Origin: Acetobacterium sp.
Lineage (GTDB): Bacteria > Bacillota > Clostridia > Eubacteriales > Eubacteriaceae
Length of the DNA: 6,238 nucleotides
Assembly (NCBI GenBank): GCA_022013395.1
Contig: JAKLQL010000325.1
Coordinates: forward strand, 1-6,238
Direction of reading: 5' to 3'
A program made the position numbers and the translations under genes. Under the pieces are notes generated by a model. That model was not told the origin of the DNA. It saw only the letters and a list, made by a program, of their open reading frames with translations, and did no database searches. Numbering within the stretch: the first letter of the stretch is position 1; every line of letters starts with the position of its first letter. Positions 1-5,918 of the stretch are shown here, in pieces.

Positions 1-73
1 CCTGTTCCAAACCTTTGATTCGATTTTTTGGTGTACACTCAACGTAAACTGCACAACATAAAATAGATTTTAT

Positions 74-78
74 GGAGG
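74..78 (+). promoter_or_regulatory. Ribosome binding site of the PIN-domain frame
   Basis: GGAGG lies six bases before the ATG at 85 and fixes that start. The 73 bases upstream are AT-rich and contain an 8-base palindrome, GTGTACAC (31-38), and a possible -10 box TAAAAT (59-64). No -35 box stands at a proper distance, so I do not call a promoter. Confidence 0.8.
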
Positions 79-84
79 TTTTCT

Positions 85-627
85 ATGCCAAAAACATATG
101 TACTGGATACCAATGTATTGATTCAATCTCCTCAGGCGCTGTTATCCTTTGAGGATAACAAGATTGTTCTCCCGATTGCGGTGTTGGAAGATTTGGACAA
201 GCTGAAAAACGAAGATGGCGAGCGGGGGTCAAACGCCCGGCAATCGATTCGCTTTCTGGAACAACTGCGACAAAAGGGAAATCTGTTTGAAGGGGTAAAC
301 CTGGAAAGTGGCGGTCTACTTAAAATTGAAGCAAATTTTGCATCGGTTGATCTGCCCTACGGGTTTCAGAGCAATTCCAATGATAACCGAATCCTGAAAG
401 TATGTAAGGGATTGCTTAGTCAGGGTGAGTCGGTCACACTGGTTACTAAAGATATCATCGTCCGATTGAAATCCCAGATGCTTGAAATTCCCACCGAGGA
501 TTTTTTTGCCGAACAATCGCCGGTGTTTCAAGATCAGTACACCGGTCGAACAGAGGTTTATGCCCCGGATGAAAAAATGGATGAATTCAAGAAAAAGGTA
601 TTCTGCCAGAAAACATCTATATCATGA
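85..627 (+). CDS. PIN-domain half of a split PhoH-family protein
   Basis: This 180-residue frame matches the N-terminal PIN (PilT N-terminus) domain of two-domain PhoH proteins such as B. subtilis YlaK. PIN domains are metal-dependent ribonucleases, and in PhoH2-type proteins the domain is joined to an ATPase, proposed to act together in RNA unwinding and cleavage. Visible signs are the opening YVLDTNVLI with acidic D8, then E35, D100 in SNDNRI, and D123 in LVTKD, the expected acidic cluster. The linker QDQYTGRTEVY (about 150-159) also matches the family. From residue 172 the sequence (VFCQKTSIS) leaves the family pattern. The -1 frame reads GILPENIYI and continues straight into the ATPase, so the true C-terminus is probably in the next frame. 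Joined at the A-run, the product would be about 456 residues, close to the roughly 440 of the family. It has a good ribosome binding site at 74-78. As annotated it is either a free PIN protein, the product of a one-base deletion or sequencing error, or the front of a frameshifted protein. Confidence 0.88.
   Translation: MPKTYVLDTNVLIQSPQALLSFEDNKIVLPIAVLEDLDKLKNEDGERGSNARQSIRFLEQLRQKGNLFEGVNLESGGLLKIEANFASVDLPYGFQSNSNDNRILKVCKGLLSQGESVTLVTKDIIVRLKSQMLEIPTEDFFAEQSPVFQDQYTGRTEVYAPDEKMDEFKKKVFCQKTSIS
591..597 (+). other. Frame junction, possible -1 slippery site
   Basis: In the PIN frame the codons read AAG AAA AAG GTA. The heptamer G AAA AAG resembles the bacterial A AAA AAG slip site, with perfect re-pairing in the A site (AAG to AAA) but a mismatch in the P site (AAA to GAA). 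The only stretch where the two frames overlap is 585-624, between the -1 stop TGA at 582-584 and the zero-frame stop TGA at 625-627. One extra A in the run of five at 592-596 would also restore a single frame. I see no strong Shine-Dalgarno stimulator upstream and no clear stem-loop downstream, so a deletion or base-calling error is at least as likely as programmed shifting. Confidence 0.5.
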
Positions 628-1454
628 ATGATAAGAAAACGAAATCCGGGCTCATTCCTGAATATAATCAGTTTTTTATTATTCACTCCGATATCAATGA
701 CCGAAAAACCCTGTTGGGACGCTTTAATGGCAAGAAAATTGTCCCCTTAAAAAGCCTGGATCTGGAGCCCTTCGGGGTTAAGCCCAAAAATGTCGGCCAG
801 CGTTTTTTACAGGAAGCATTGATGCAGGATGCCGAAACGGCACCGCTGGTGATTGTCAAAGGCACCGCTGGAACAGCCAAAACTTTCTATTCCCTGGCTG
901 TAGGCCTGCATCAGACTCTGGATCCGGATTTTAAAGGCTACCGTAAAATCTTAATTACCCGGCCTAATGTTCAGTTTGACGATGAAATTGGTTTTCTGCC
1001 AGGAAATGAGCAGGAAAAAATCGCCCCCTTGCTACGGCCAATTATTGATAATCTTGAAATTTTAATGAATCGCAGCGATAAATCCCGATTTCAGAATGAA
1101 ATCGAAATGCGCAAAAAAATCGAAGAGCTTTTTGAGCGGGGCGTCATCACGGCCGAAGCCATGAACTTTATCCGGGGTCGCTCCATCACCCATACTTATC
1201 TGATTATTGATGAAGCCCAAAACCTTACCCCAAAACAGGTAAAAGGCATTATTACCCGAGTTGGTAAGGGTACCAAAGTTATCCTACTGGGAGATCCGCA
1301 ACAGATTGATCACCCGTTACTGGATGAAAAAACCAACGGTTTAAGCTATGCTTCTGAAAAAATGAAGGGCAGCCCGCTTTGTTTCCAATTGACTATGTTT
1401 GTCGATGAGTGCCTGCGTTCACCACTGGCATTTGATGCCACCCAAAGAATGTAA
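624..1454 (+). CDS. PhoH-family P-loop ATPase domain (second half of the split gene)
   Basis: This frame encodes the PhoH ATPase domain, related to superfamily 1 helicase folds, and ends with the usual family tail (DECLRSPLAFDA, residues 260-271). Motifs in order are the GVKPKNVGQ segment (51-59) before the P-loop, Walker A GTAGTAKT (80-87), the RPNVQFDDEIGFLPG segment (113-127), IRGRSI (183-188), Walker B YLIIDEAQN (192-200), and GDPQQIDHP (223-231, motif III-like sensor). The Walker A is odd: Ala85 replaces the Gly that normally precedes the Lys. The codon is GCC at 876-878, one base from GGC. The ATG at 624 has no ribosome binding site within 15 bases and overlaps the stop of the PIN frame as ATGA. 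Independent translation would therefore need termination-reinitiation. The same frame is open upstream to 585 and encodes family-like residues there, so the ATG is probably internal to one original gene. The match to the family is certain, but whether the product is active or separate is not. Confidence 0.9.
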   Translation: MNDKKTKSGLIPEYNQFFIIHSDINDRKTLLGRFNGKKIVPLKSLDLEPFGVKPKNVGQRFLQEALMQDAETAPLVIVKGTAGTAKTFYSLAVGLHQTLDPDFKGYRKILITRPNVQFDDEIGFLPGNEQEKIAPLLRPIIDNLEILMNRSDKSRFQNEIEMRKKIEELFERGVITAEAMNFIRGRSITHTYLIIDEAQNLTPKQVKGIITRVGKGTKVILLGDPQQIDHPLLDEKTNGLSYASEKMKGSPLCFQLTMFVDECLRSPLAFDATQRM

Positions 1455-1503
1455 AAAAATCGGGAGGTGGGCTAGTCATCCGTTGACTAACCCACCTTCC
1501 CGA
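1453..1503. terminator. Long hairpin, bidirectional terminator stronger on the minus strand
   Basis: Arms 1460-1478 and 1484-1503 pair around a five-base loop (TCCGT), with one bulged T at 1497 and one C-A mismatch (1472/1490). In minus-strand RNA that mismatch becomes a G-U wobble, and the stem is followed by a U7 tract (complement of A1453-1459). In plus-strand RNA the stem is followed only by ATCATTTA, a weak U-tract. It sits directly after the PhoH stop codon, so it probably ends that transcript as well. Its polarity suits a minus-strand transcript best. Confidence 0.75.
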
Positions 1504-1573
1504 TCATTTAATGAAAACCACAGAATTTACACATTTTTAATCTGAAATTAAAGACGAAACCTGAACCCATTTA

Positions 1574-1579
1574 TATAAT
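1574..1579 (+). promoter_or_regulatory. Candidate -10 box for the HAD gene
   Basis: A perfect TATAAT lies 33 bases before the ATG at 1613, which predicts a leader of about 25 bases. No convincing -35 hexamer stands 16-18 bases upstream (the sequence there is AAGACG). A TTAAAG at 1548-1553 is 20 bases away. A six-base inverted repeat, CCTGAA (1560-1565) and TTCAGG (1596-1601), flanks the box. The rest of 1504-1573 shows nothing I can name. Confidence 0.45.
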
Positions 1580-1598
1580 CACCAGATAGACCAAATTC

Positions 1599-1604
1599 AG
1601 GAGG
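1599..1604 (+). promoter_or_regulatory. Ribosome binding site of the HAD gene
   Basis: A full AGGAGG stands eight bases before the ATG at 1613 and settles that start. Confidence 0.85.
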
Positions 1605-1612
1605 AATTAAAA

Positions 1613-2203
1613 ATGAATCAGTTAAATTTTTGTATTGATATTGATGGCACGATAACAGAAGCTTATGACTGGATTCCCAGAGCCAATGACTATTTCAACA
1701 CACAAATCATCCCAGAAATGGTAACAGCATATGATGAATATCTAACGCTCGGCGTCGAACAGGAAGCCTTTGCTGAATTTTATCACTTATTTGGTGAAAC
1801 CATCTATGAAGAGGCTCGCATCCGATCAGGCGTAAAAGATGTTCTTGATGCCCTTTATCTCAATCACAAGCTTCACTTTGTTACCGCTCGAGAAGCTGAA
1901 ATGAAAAGCGTGACCAAAACGTGGCTGTCTCATCACCAGATCCCTATGAGTTCTCTATCATTATTAGGCTCCCATGATAAAGTTGCGAAAGCCCATGAAT
2001 TCTGCTGTGATATTTTTATTGAGGATCGCTACGAAAATGCTGTCCAACTTTCAAGTCACGGATTTAATGTCCTGCTGATCGACTGTTATTATAACCAGGG
2101 GCATTTATTTCCCGGGATTACACGGGTTAATAATTGGATAGACATCGATCGTCATATTGAAAACTATGTTCAATCCTGTAATTACTCGCAAGTTGCAATA
2201 TAA
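1613..2203 (+). CDS. HAD-superfamily hydrolase, 5'-nucleotidase-like (YqfW/NT5C type)
   Basis: A cytoplasmic protein of 196 residues with the four HAD motifs in order. Motif I is CIDIDGTIT, with nucleophile D9 and acid/base D11. Motif II is FVTAR with T91, motif III is K123 in SHDK, and motif IV is IFIEDRYENA with E137 and D138 as the Mg2+-binding pair. The size, the small helical cap between motifs I and II (about 20-75), and the ending of motif IV resemble the 5'(3')-deoxyribonucleotidase/YqfW group. Members dephosphorylate nucleotides or similar small phosphoesters, but the substrate cannot be read from the sequence. It is a single-gene unit with its own -10 box and strong ribosome binding site. 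It converges on the carboxypeptidase gene with only 15 bases between stop codons and no terminator there. The HAD assignment is firm and the nucleotidase label is tentative. Confidence 0.85.
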   Translation: MNQLNFCIDIDGTITEAYDWIPRANDYFNTQIIPEMVTAYDEYLTLGVEQEAFAEFYHLFGETIYEEARIRSGVKDVLDALYLNHKLHFVTAREAEMKSVTKTWLSHHQIPMSSLSLLGSHDKVAKAHEFCCDIFIEDRYENAVQLSSHGFNVLLIDCYYNQGHLFPGITRVNNWIDIDRHIENYVQSCNYSQVAI

Positions 2204-2218
2204 GCAGATCTCAGCTAA

Positions 2219-3871
2219 TTAATAAATCCCGTAAAACTCTTCCATCGTTTTGCCGGTGTTGTGAATGGTGGTTGCCACCTCGACCCCGAGATAACGGAGA
2301 TGCCAGGGTTCGTAGGCATAACCGGTAATATTGGTTTTTCCCTGAGGATAGCGAATAATAAATCCATACTCATGGGCATGGTCTCGGAGAAACTGGCCCT
2401 CCGCCGTCAAACCAAAATTCTCGACCAGATCAAAATCCACGGTTGCCGATGTAACATCCATGGCCAGTCCCAGCTGGTGCTCACTCATTCCCGGCCGGGC
2501 ACTGACCAGCTCTGCTCCTGCCACGCCATACATATCCACGTTCCACTGATAAAGCGAAGCCTGGGTCGCATAGGAGCGATAGCCGGAACAACAGTAAAGG
2601 GTCAGTCCCTGGGCACTGGCACCGTTAAACAACTCGATTAAATGTTGGGCCGCATCTGCCCGTAGCTGAGTATCCCGGGTAGATGGCAGATTAACCCAAA
2701 CCAGATCAGCTGGTACATATTCTGCCGAAACATTATGATTTTTATTGACCAACTGCGCCATTGATCCCAACTCATTTTCGGTGGGACTCGGTACCGTTAC
2801 ACCTTTTTGCTGAATAATAATTCTAATGCCTTCCAAGCGTAGTCCTAAACCTTCAGTTCCGGCACTTTCGCCATTTTTAACCCAAGGCATCCAACCAAAG
2901 CCCTCCGTATAGGCTTCATAATAAACATCAAACAGCTCGGCATTGGCGCCAGTCAATTGGATTTGGATTCCTTCCAATCGCAACCCCTGATTGGCGGTTC
3001 CGCTCATTTCTCCGGCTGCTTTCCAGCCTTGCCAGCCGATATTCTGAACATGGGTCTGATATTCAATGCCGATATTACTTTCGGGATTTTCATCTTTTAT
3101 CTGAATCGCTTCCAAGCGGAGATTTTGTTCCGTTGTTCCGCTTAATTCGCCATTTTTCTTCCACTCCTGCCAACCGATATTCTGAATATGAGTCTGGTAT
3201 GAATATTGAATATTGGTCGTCACAAATGGTCGATCGGTTGCCCCGGGAGCCGGATCACCCTTAGCTACCACGACAATCCTGATCCCTTCCAAGCGCAATC
3301 CAAAGCCCTCGCTGCCGGCACTCATATCGTTTTTGGCCCAATCCAGCCAGCCAATATTCTGGGCATGAACCTGGTAATAAACATCATAATTCTTGGCATC
3401 ATTACCTGTTAGTCGGATTTTAATGGCTTCCAGCCGTAGCGACTGACCTTCCGTCCCGCTCATTGCGCCATTTTTAACATAATTCTGCCAACCGATATTT
3501 TCCACATGGGTGGTATATTCAATGCCCACATCCCCGGTGACATTATCCAATTTAACTTCAATCCCCTCCAGGCGAAGTCCCTGGCCTTCAGTCCCGCTCA
3601 TCGCACTATTATTGACATAAGCCTGCCACCCCACATTCTGCACATGGGTTCGATATGAGCAACCCAAACTCGAATTGACGACAGTTTGGGAAATTGTCTC
3701 CTGATTCATAGTATTCGAACTTGTGTTGACAGCGTTTTCAATGCCTGATTGATTGTCTTCAGCCTTTACGCCGCTAAACGCCGGGCCAATTACCAATAAG
3801 AAAGCCATACATAAAAAAACTGTTTTTACAAAACTGCTAAACAAACCGTTGCTTGATCTTATCTTTCCCAT
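2219..3871 (-). CDS. Secreted ChW-repeat D-Ala-D-Ala carboxypeptidase (VanY-type, peptidase M15)
   Basis: I choose the start at 3871 (550 residues). An in-frame ATG at 3892 would add seven residues but has no ribosome binding site, while GAGGA stands just before 3871. The positions below count from the longer start. A signal peptide has a basic stretch (about 9-23), a hydrophobic core (24-40) and a likely cleavage after VKA (44). A Ser/Thr/Asn-rich linker leads to six ChW repeats (78-361). The M15B domain fills about 380-545. It contains SGYRS (436-440), SEHQLGLAMDV with zinc ligands H472 and D479, and EPWHLRY with catalytic E528 and ligand H531. Such enzymes cut the terminal D-Ala from peptidoglycan stem peptides, and the ChW repeats probably bind the cell surface. 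There is no LPXTG or C-terminal membrane anchor. No vanA/vanH-type neighbour is present, so a wall-maturation or recycling role is more likely than glycopeptide resistance. It is transcribed from its own promoter at 3945-3974. Confidence 0.92.
   Translation of the reverse strand: MGKIRSSNGLFSSFVKTVFLCMAFLLVIGPAFSGVKAEDNQSGIENAVNTSSNTMNQETISQTVVNSSLGCSYRTHVQNVGWQAYVNNSAMSGTEGQGLRLEGIEVKLDNVTGDVGIEYTTHVENIGWQNYVKNGAMSGTEGQSLRLEAIKIRLTGNDAKNYDVYYQVHAQNIGWLDWAKNDMSAGSEGFGLRLEGIRIVVVAKGDPAPGATDRPFVTTNIQYSYQTHIQNIGWQEWKKNGELSGTTEQNLRLEAIQIKDENPESNIGIEYQTHVQNIGWQGWKAAGEMSGTANQGLRLEGIQIQLTGANAELFDVYYEAYTEGFGWMPWVKNGESAGTEGLGLRLEGIRIIIQQKGVTVPSPTENELGSMAQLVNKNHNVSAEYVPADLVWVNLPSTRDTQLRADAAQHLIELFNGASAQGLTLYCCSGYRSYATQASLYQWNVDMYGVAGAELVSARPGMSEHQLGLAMDVTSATVDFDLVENFGLTAEGQFLRDHAHEYGFIIRYPQGKTNITGYAYEPWHLRYLGVEVATTIHNTGKTMEEFYGIY
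2810..3661 (-). repeat. Six ChW repeats in two blocks of three
   Basis: Protein repeats of about 38 residues share H-x-Q/E-N-x-GW near the front and SGTEGQxLRLExI near the end. In the 557-residue numbering they start near 78, 124, 171, 228, 276 and 323. Repeats 1, 2, 4 and 5 are canonical. Repeats 3 and 6 form a separate type: they begin DVYY, carry SAG instead of MSG, and end in GIRI with a hydrophobic run and KG. Repeats 2 and 5 both end in LTG followed by N/A-rich residues. The order A-A-B, A-A-B with an offset of about 150 residues shows that a three-repeat block was duplicated. Confidence 0.85.
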
Positions 3872-3875
3872 TTCG

Positions 3876-3880
3876 TCCTC
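3876..3880 (-). promoter_or_regulatory. Ribosome binding site deciding the carboxypeptidase start
   Basis: GAGGA on the minus strand ends four bases before the ATG at 3871. Upstream of the alternative ATG at 3892 the sequence is AATAGATATCA, with no Shine-Dalgarno match. This places the start at 3871 and gives a standard signal peptide. Confidence 0.65.
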
Positions 3881-3919
3881 GCTTTCACTCATTGATATCT
3901 ATTTTTGTCATTTCGCCAT

Positions 3920-3962
3920 AAAAAATTTCCACTTGGCTTATTTTATCATAAACCAGGTGGAA
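3920..3962 (-). terminator. Rho-independent terminator of the AraC-EamA operon
   Basis: In minus-strand RNA, TTCCAC pairs with GTGGAA and TGGTTTAT with ATAAGCCA (one G-U pair), with one C-A mismatch between the two helices and the six-base loop GATAAA. A short A and then U6 (complement of 3920-3925) follow. It begins 43 bases after the EamA stop codon. Confidence 0.85.
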
Positions 3963-3974
3963 AATAGCTGTAAA
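3945..3974 (-). promoter_or_regulatory. Likely promoter of the carboxypeptidase gene
   Basis: On the minus strand, TTTACA (3974-3969) and TATGAT (3950-3945) are separated by 18 bases, each one base off consensus. Predicted transcription start is near 3938, giving a leader of about 65 bases to the start at 3871. The -10 box lies in the loop and upper stem of the terminator, so the new transcript would lack the first hairpin arm and should not be terminated by it. Confidence 0.6.
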
Positions 3975-4005
3975 CTTATTTTTATGTATCAAAAAACCAG
4001 CTCCC

Positions 4006-4944
4006 TTAAGTTTCCAAGTGCTGCTTTTTAACCGCTACTGGATCATTTTGTTTTTTCCTGAAAGGCAGCCGCTTTTCGGAAATTAATAATCCAAACAATG
4101 TCAGCACCGTTCCGAAAACCGCCATCCATGTTATTTTTTCATTTAAGACAATCACCGAAGTTACCACGGTGATCACCGGAACCATATAAATATAGACGCT
4201 GGTTTTCGTGGCGCCTAATCGCTTTACCGCCAGATTCCAGGTGACAAAACAAACCGCTGAAGCCAACAGTCCCAGAAAAAGCAAATTGAGTATATAAACC
4301 GGTTGGTAAAAAGGTGCCAAACGCCAATGAAAGTCAAAAAAAGGCAGGGTGGGAATGATAAATAGCAGCCCATAAAAAAAGACTCGCCGGGTGGTCTGAA
4401 TCGTGTGATATCCGAAGGCACTTATTTTTCTGGTTAACACTGAATAAATTGCCCACACCAAAGCCGCCAGAACTGCCAGTAAATCGCCCACTGGGTTAAG
4501 CTGTAGCACTGTGATTCCATTAAAGCTGATCAGAAAAATTCCCATAATCGCTGCCACAAATCCAATGAAGAAATGGACACTGAGTTTTTCTCCAGCTAAA
4601 AAGAAATGCGCCAGAATGGCGGTAAAAAATGGCGCAATGGAAATAATAACCCCAACATTAGAGGTATAGGTATAGGTTAAGGCGATATTCTCCAGCAGAA
4701 AATATAGCGTGACCCCACACAATCCCGCCCCCATAAAAAGCATTTCTTCATGGCGATTAGACATCGGCAATCGCTTGGGGTAGACTAAAGACAGGGCAAT
4801 AAACCCAATCGTGAAACGAAAAACGAGAATCTCAATGGGTGTAAAAACAGTGAGCAAAATTTTTGTTGACGCAAAGGTGGTTCCCCAAACCAAAATCGAA
4901 AAAACGGCCGCTAAATGTCCGGTTAAATTATCTTGATCAATCAA
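4006..4944 (-). CDS. EamA-domain drug/metabolite transporter (DMT superfamily)
   Basis: A membrane protein of 312 residues with two tandem EamA domains (about 9-140 and 153-288) and ten predicted hydrophobic helices, the full DMT exporter size. Signs include the opening helix with LVWGTTFASTKILL (18-31), GVIISIAPFFTAILAHFFLAGE (98-119) closing the first half with the typical E after the helix, and YMVPVITVVTSVIVLNEKIT (253-272) at the matching place in the second half. The tail after 290 is basic and polar, presumably cytoplasmic. Members export amino acids, metabolites or drugs, but the substrate is not predictable here. The start is TTG (4944-4942), overlapping the TGA stop of the regulator gene as TTGA, with AAGGGAG six bases upstream. 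The two genes are translationally coupled and end at the terminator at 3920-3962. Confidence 0.92.
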   Translation of the reverse strand: MIDQDNLTGHLAAVFSILVWGTTFASTKILLTVFTPIEILVFRFTIGFIALSLVYPKRLPMSNRHEEMLFMGAGLCGVTLYFLLENIALTYTYTSNVGVIISIAPFFTAILAHFFLAGEKLSVHFFIGFVAAIMGIFLISFNGITVLQLNPVGDLLAVLAALVWAIYSVLTRKISAFGYHTIQTTRRVFFYGLLFIIPTLPFFDFHWRLAPFYQPVYILNLLFLGLLASAVCFVTWNLAVKRLGATKTSVYIYMVPVITVVTSVIVLNEKITWMAVFGTVLTLFGLLISEKRLPFRKKQNDPVAVKKQHLET

Positions 4945-5774
4945 TCTTTGCTCCCTTCATCCGTAAATATTTTCTGATACTGCTTAGGGGTAATCCCGAT
5001 GAAGCCTTTGAAAAAATTTGAAAAATGGCTTTGATCCGAAAATCCCGTTTGCATCGCCACGTCAATGGGTTCCACGCCTTCTTCCAATAAAGCTTTGGCG
5101 GCGTTGATGCGGACTGTCTCCAGATATCGGTAAGGGGTAATCCCTTTTGTTTTAGTGAAGGCCCGCACCAGATAATATTTGCTGCACCCGGTTAAGATCG
5201 ATAAATCATTTAATGAAATCCGTTCCTGAAAATTTTTCTCCAGATAGTTGCAGATTAATTCAATCGCAGCATTGCTTTCTTGATGGCGATGATCGGATTC
5301 CCAACTGCCATATTCGTCAATCAACTGTTCAATTAAAAACAAAAAAGCCTCTTCTTTATTAAATCCTTGTTGTTCCGCTAGCAGCATTTGATGAAGTTCC
5401 CCCAGCCCAATCACCTGTTCACTTCGATAGACCACCGGCTGCTCAAAGACCAGATTTTCTTGCTTCCCTGTAATTTCAAAAACCATCGCCCTCATTATTT
5501 CCGGTTTGATATTTAGGCACCGGTAATCCAAGGCCTGGTCATCCACTTGTTCGCAGAAATGATTGTCATAAGGGTTAAAAAGCAGCAGATCGCCGGGACC
5601 AACCAGGTATTCTTTATTTTTACAGGATAGTTTTCTGTGCCCGCTTTCAATAAAACCGATCACGTAATACTCATGAAAGTGGTTGGGAAATTTCTGAATA
5701 ATGCCTTTTAAACAAAAGGCTTCAATTTTCAGGTCGTTGTCATATCGAACCGTCCGTTCTTCGTTGTGTTTCAT
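4941..5774 (-). CDS. AraC-family transcriptional regulator with cupin sensor domain
   Basis: A protein of 277 residues with an N-terminal cupin-like ligand-binding domain (about 15-100) and a C-terminal AraC/XylS DNA-binding domain (about 170-270). The sensor half shows the metal- or ligand-pocket style motif NHFHEYYVIGF (31-41), then GPGDLLLFNPYDNH (59-72). The first helix-turn-helix is about 187-207 (ISLNDLSILTGCSKYYLVRAF). The second is about 236-258 and carries the family signature GFSDQSHFSNFFKGFIGITPKQY (244-266). It is the first gene of a two-gene unit with the transporter, so it probably controls that exporter and perhaps itself. The inducer is unknown. An excellent ribosome binding site supports the start. 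Confidence 0.93.
   Translation of the reverse strand: MKHNEERTVRYDNDLKIEAFCLKGIIQKFPNHFHEYYVIGFIESGHRKLSCKNKEYLVGPGDLLLFNPYDNHFCEQVDDQALDYRCLNIKPEIMRAMVFEITGKQENLVFEQPVVYRSEQVIGLGELHQMLLAEQQGFNKEEAFLFLIEQLIDEYGSWESDHRHQESNAAIELICNYLEKNFQERISLNDLSILTGCSKYYLVRAFTKTKGITPYRYLETVRINAAKALLEEGVEPIDVAMQTGFSDQSHFSNFFKGFIGITPKQYQKIFTDEGSKD
4951..4957 (-). promoter_or_regulatory. Ribosome binding site supporting the TTG start of the transporter
   Basis: AAGGGAG on the minus strand lies inside the end of the regulator gene, six bases before TTG at 4944. It supports a TTG start. Confidence 0.7.
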
Positions 5775-5781
5775 TTCCGCT

Positions 5782-5789
5782 ACCTCCTT
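5782..5789 (-). promoter_or_regulatory. Ribosome binding site of the AraC-family gene
   Basis: AAGGAGGT, an eight-base match to the anti-Shine-Dalgarno, stands seven bases before the ATG at 5774. Confidence 0.9.
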
Positions 5790-5799
5790 CTCTGCAATT

Positions 5800-5824
5800 A
5801 GTATAACCGAATAAAAAACCGATT
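5800..5824 (-). promoter_or_regulatory. Possible araC-family promoter -10 box with adjacent direct repeat
   Basis: On the minus strand TATACT (5805-5800) is a five-of-six -10 box about 26 bases before the start codon. No -35 hexamer stands at 16-18 bases, where the sequence is AAGAAA, as is common for activator-dependent promoters. Between -10 and -35 the plus strand carries AACCGAAT (5805-5812) and AACCGATT (5817-5824), a direct repeat with a 12-base period. Direct repeats are the usual form of AraC-family sites, so autoregulation is possible but unproven. Confidence 0.4.
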
Positions 5825-5889
5825 TCTTGGATGATATTGACAGGTTTTCTTTTTATGCTTACTTTCGAAAATCAATTGTTTTTTAATTA

Positions 5890-5918
5890 TTGACATGTTA
5901 ACATAAAAGCATTAATAT
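5890..5918 (+). promoter_or_regulatory. Promoter of the glutamine amidotransferase gene, with palindrome in the spacer
   Basis: TTGACA (5890-5895, perfect) and TAATAT (5913-5918, four of six) are 17 bases apart, predicting a start near 5925 and a leader of about 54 bases. The perfect palindrome ATGTTAACAT (5895-5904) begins at the last base of the -35 box and could be a repressor operator. A second TTGACA at 5837-5842 has no matching -10. The remaining intergenic bases include a small palindrome, TTTCGAAA (5863-5870). Confidence 0.55.

Noticed and set aside
15..39. TTGATT (15-20) and TACACT (34-39) as a promoter for the PhoH gene
   Set aside because: The spacing is 13 bases, too short for a sigma-A type promoter.
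316..531. Minus-strand open frame of 71 codons inside the PIN frame
   Set aside because: It lies opposite a clear PIN domain, has no ribosome binding site and resembles no family I know.
1511..1540. Nine-codon ATG...TAA frame upstream of the HAD gene, as a possible leader peptide
   Set aside because: No ribosome binding site, no regulatory codon run, and it lies upstream of the predicted -10 box.
2268..2280. Small GGTGG/CCACC hairpin on the plus strand as terminator for the HAD gene
   Set aside because: Only a five-base stem and no T-tract follows. It lies within the carboxypeptidase coding sequence.
2261..3412. Three plus-strand open frames opposite the ChW/carboxypeptidase gene (2261-2641, 2957-3145, 3206-3412)
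   Set aside because: They mirror the repeated, compositionally biased ChW coding sequence, lack ribosome binding sites, and have no recognisable domains.
2219..3871. VanY-type protein as part of a glycopeptide resistance cluster
   Set aside because: No vanA/B ligase, vanH, vanX or VanRS-like genes are near, and the ChW repeats point to a general wall enzyme.
3753..4031. Plus-strand frame of 92 codons spanning the signal-peptide region and the intergenic gap
   Set aside because: It is antisense to a signal peptide (hence hydrophobic) and crosses a terminator and promoter. No start signal supports it.
4139..4421. Minus-strand frames overlapping the EamA gene (4139-4327 and 4224-4421)
   Set aside because: They are out-of-frame shadows of a well-supported transporter.
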